Shown here piece after piece: positions 5,085 to 5,100 of a stretch of DNA of 5,100 nt. Position 1 is the stretch's first letter, and every line of letters starts with the position of its first letter. The notes below the pieces were generated by a model, which saw only the letters and a program-made list of their open reading frames with translations, was not told the DNA's origin and made no database searches. This DNA is from Methanobrevibacter sp. (GTDB taxonomy: Archaea > Methanobacteriota > Methanobacteria > Methanobacteriales > Methanobacteriaceae). The position numbers and the translations under genes are program-made. Where the stretch lies: NCBI GenBank assembly GCA_016838945.1, contig JADLKP010000171.1, forward strand, positions 1-5,100, written 5' to 3'.

Positions 5085-5099
5085 CTAAATATAAATATA
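5085..5099 (+). promoter_or_regulatory. TATA-like sequence at the right edge
   Basis: CTAAATATAAATATA resembles an archaeal TATA box with an A-rich upstream flank and would direct a rightward transcript starting just beyond the window. No start codon with a Shine-Dalgarno site is visible inside the window, so the gene it would serve cannot be described. Confidence 0.3.
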
Positions 5100-5100
5100 C

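Overview
The window is AT-rich DNA with almost pure A/T intergenic gaps, heavy use of ATA, AGA and AGG codons, and Shine-Dalgarno sites of the GGTGA / GGAGG type. Gene ends carry short oligo-T tracts rather than GC-rich hairpins. The protein style (acidic, Asn/Lys-rich GT-A glycosyltransferases with QTF, DKS and FLDSDD signatures) suggests a gut-type methanogenic archaeon of the Methanobacteriales, most likely Methanobrevibacter or a close relative. That is an inference from style; no marker gene is present.

All five well-supported genes lie on the + strand. The first 214 bases hold a possible gene tail (ends at 43), an oligo-T tract and a 43-bp perfect tandem duplication with internal inverted repeats. 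Next is a methyltransferase with an N-terminal coiled coil and a four-cysteine zinc-ribbon-like module (221-997). Two tandem paralogous family 2 glycosyltransferases follow (1069-1977 and 1979-2878), one base apart, the second with its ribosome-binding site inside the end of the first. After an A6/T6 inverted repeat comes a divergent chloramphenicol-acetyltransferase-fold protein (2945-3595) that keeps the catalytic His but has Tyr where the family has Asp. A GT-B family 4 glycosyltransferase with a cysteine cluster (3682-4887) is last. The final 213 bases are non-coding, with a stem-loop, T-rich termination candidates and a TATA-like sequence at the right edge.

Together the genes look like part of a surface-glycan or glycolipid assembly and decoration locus: three glycosyltransferases to add sugars, a methyltransferase and an acyltransferase-fold protein as possible modifiers. 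The gaps before genes 2, 4 and 5 are large enough for their own promoters; only the two GT2 genes are clearly co-translated. The points most worth a second look are the altered acyltransferase active site, the GT2 pair sharing a non-canonical catalytic-base motif, and the duplicated hairpin element upstream of the methyltransferase. No mobile element, CRISPR array, tRNA or rRNA was seen.
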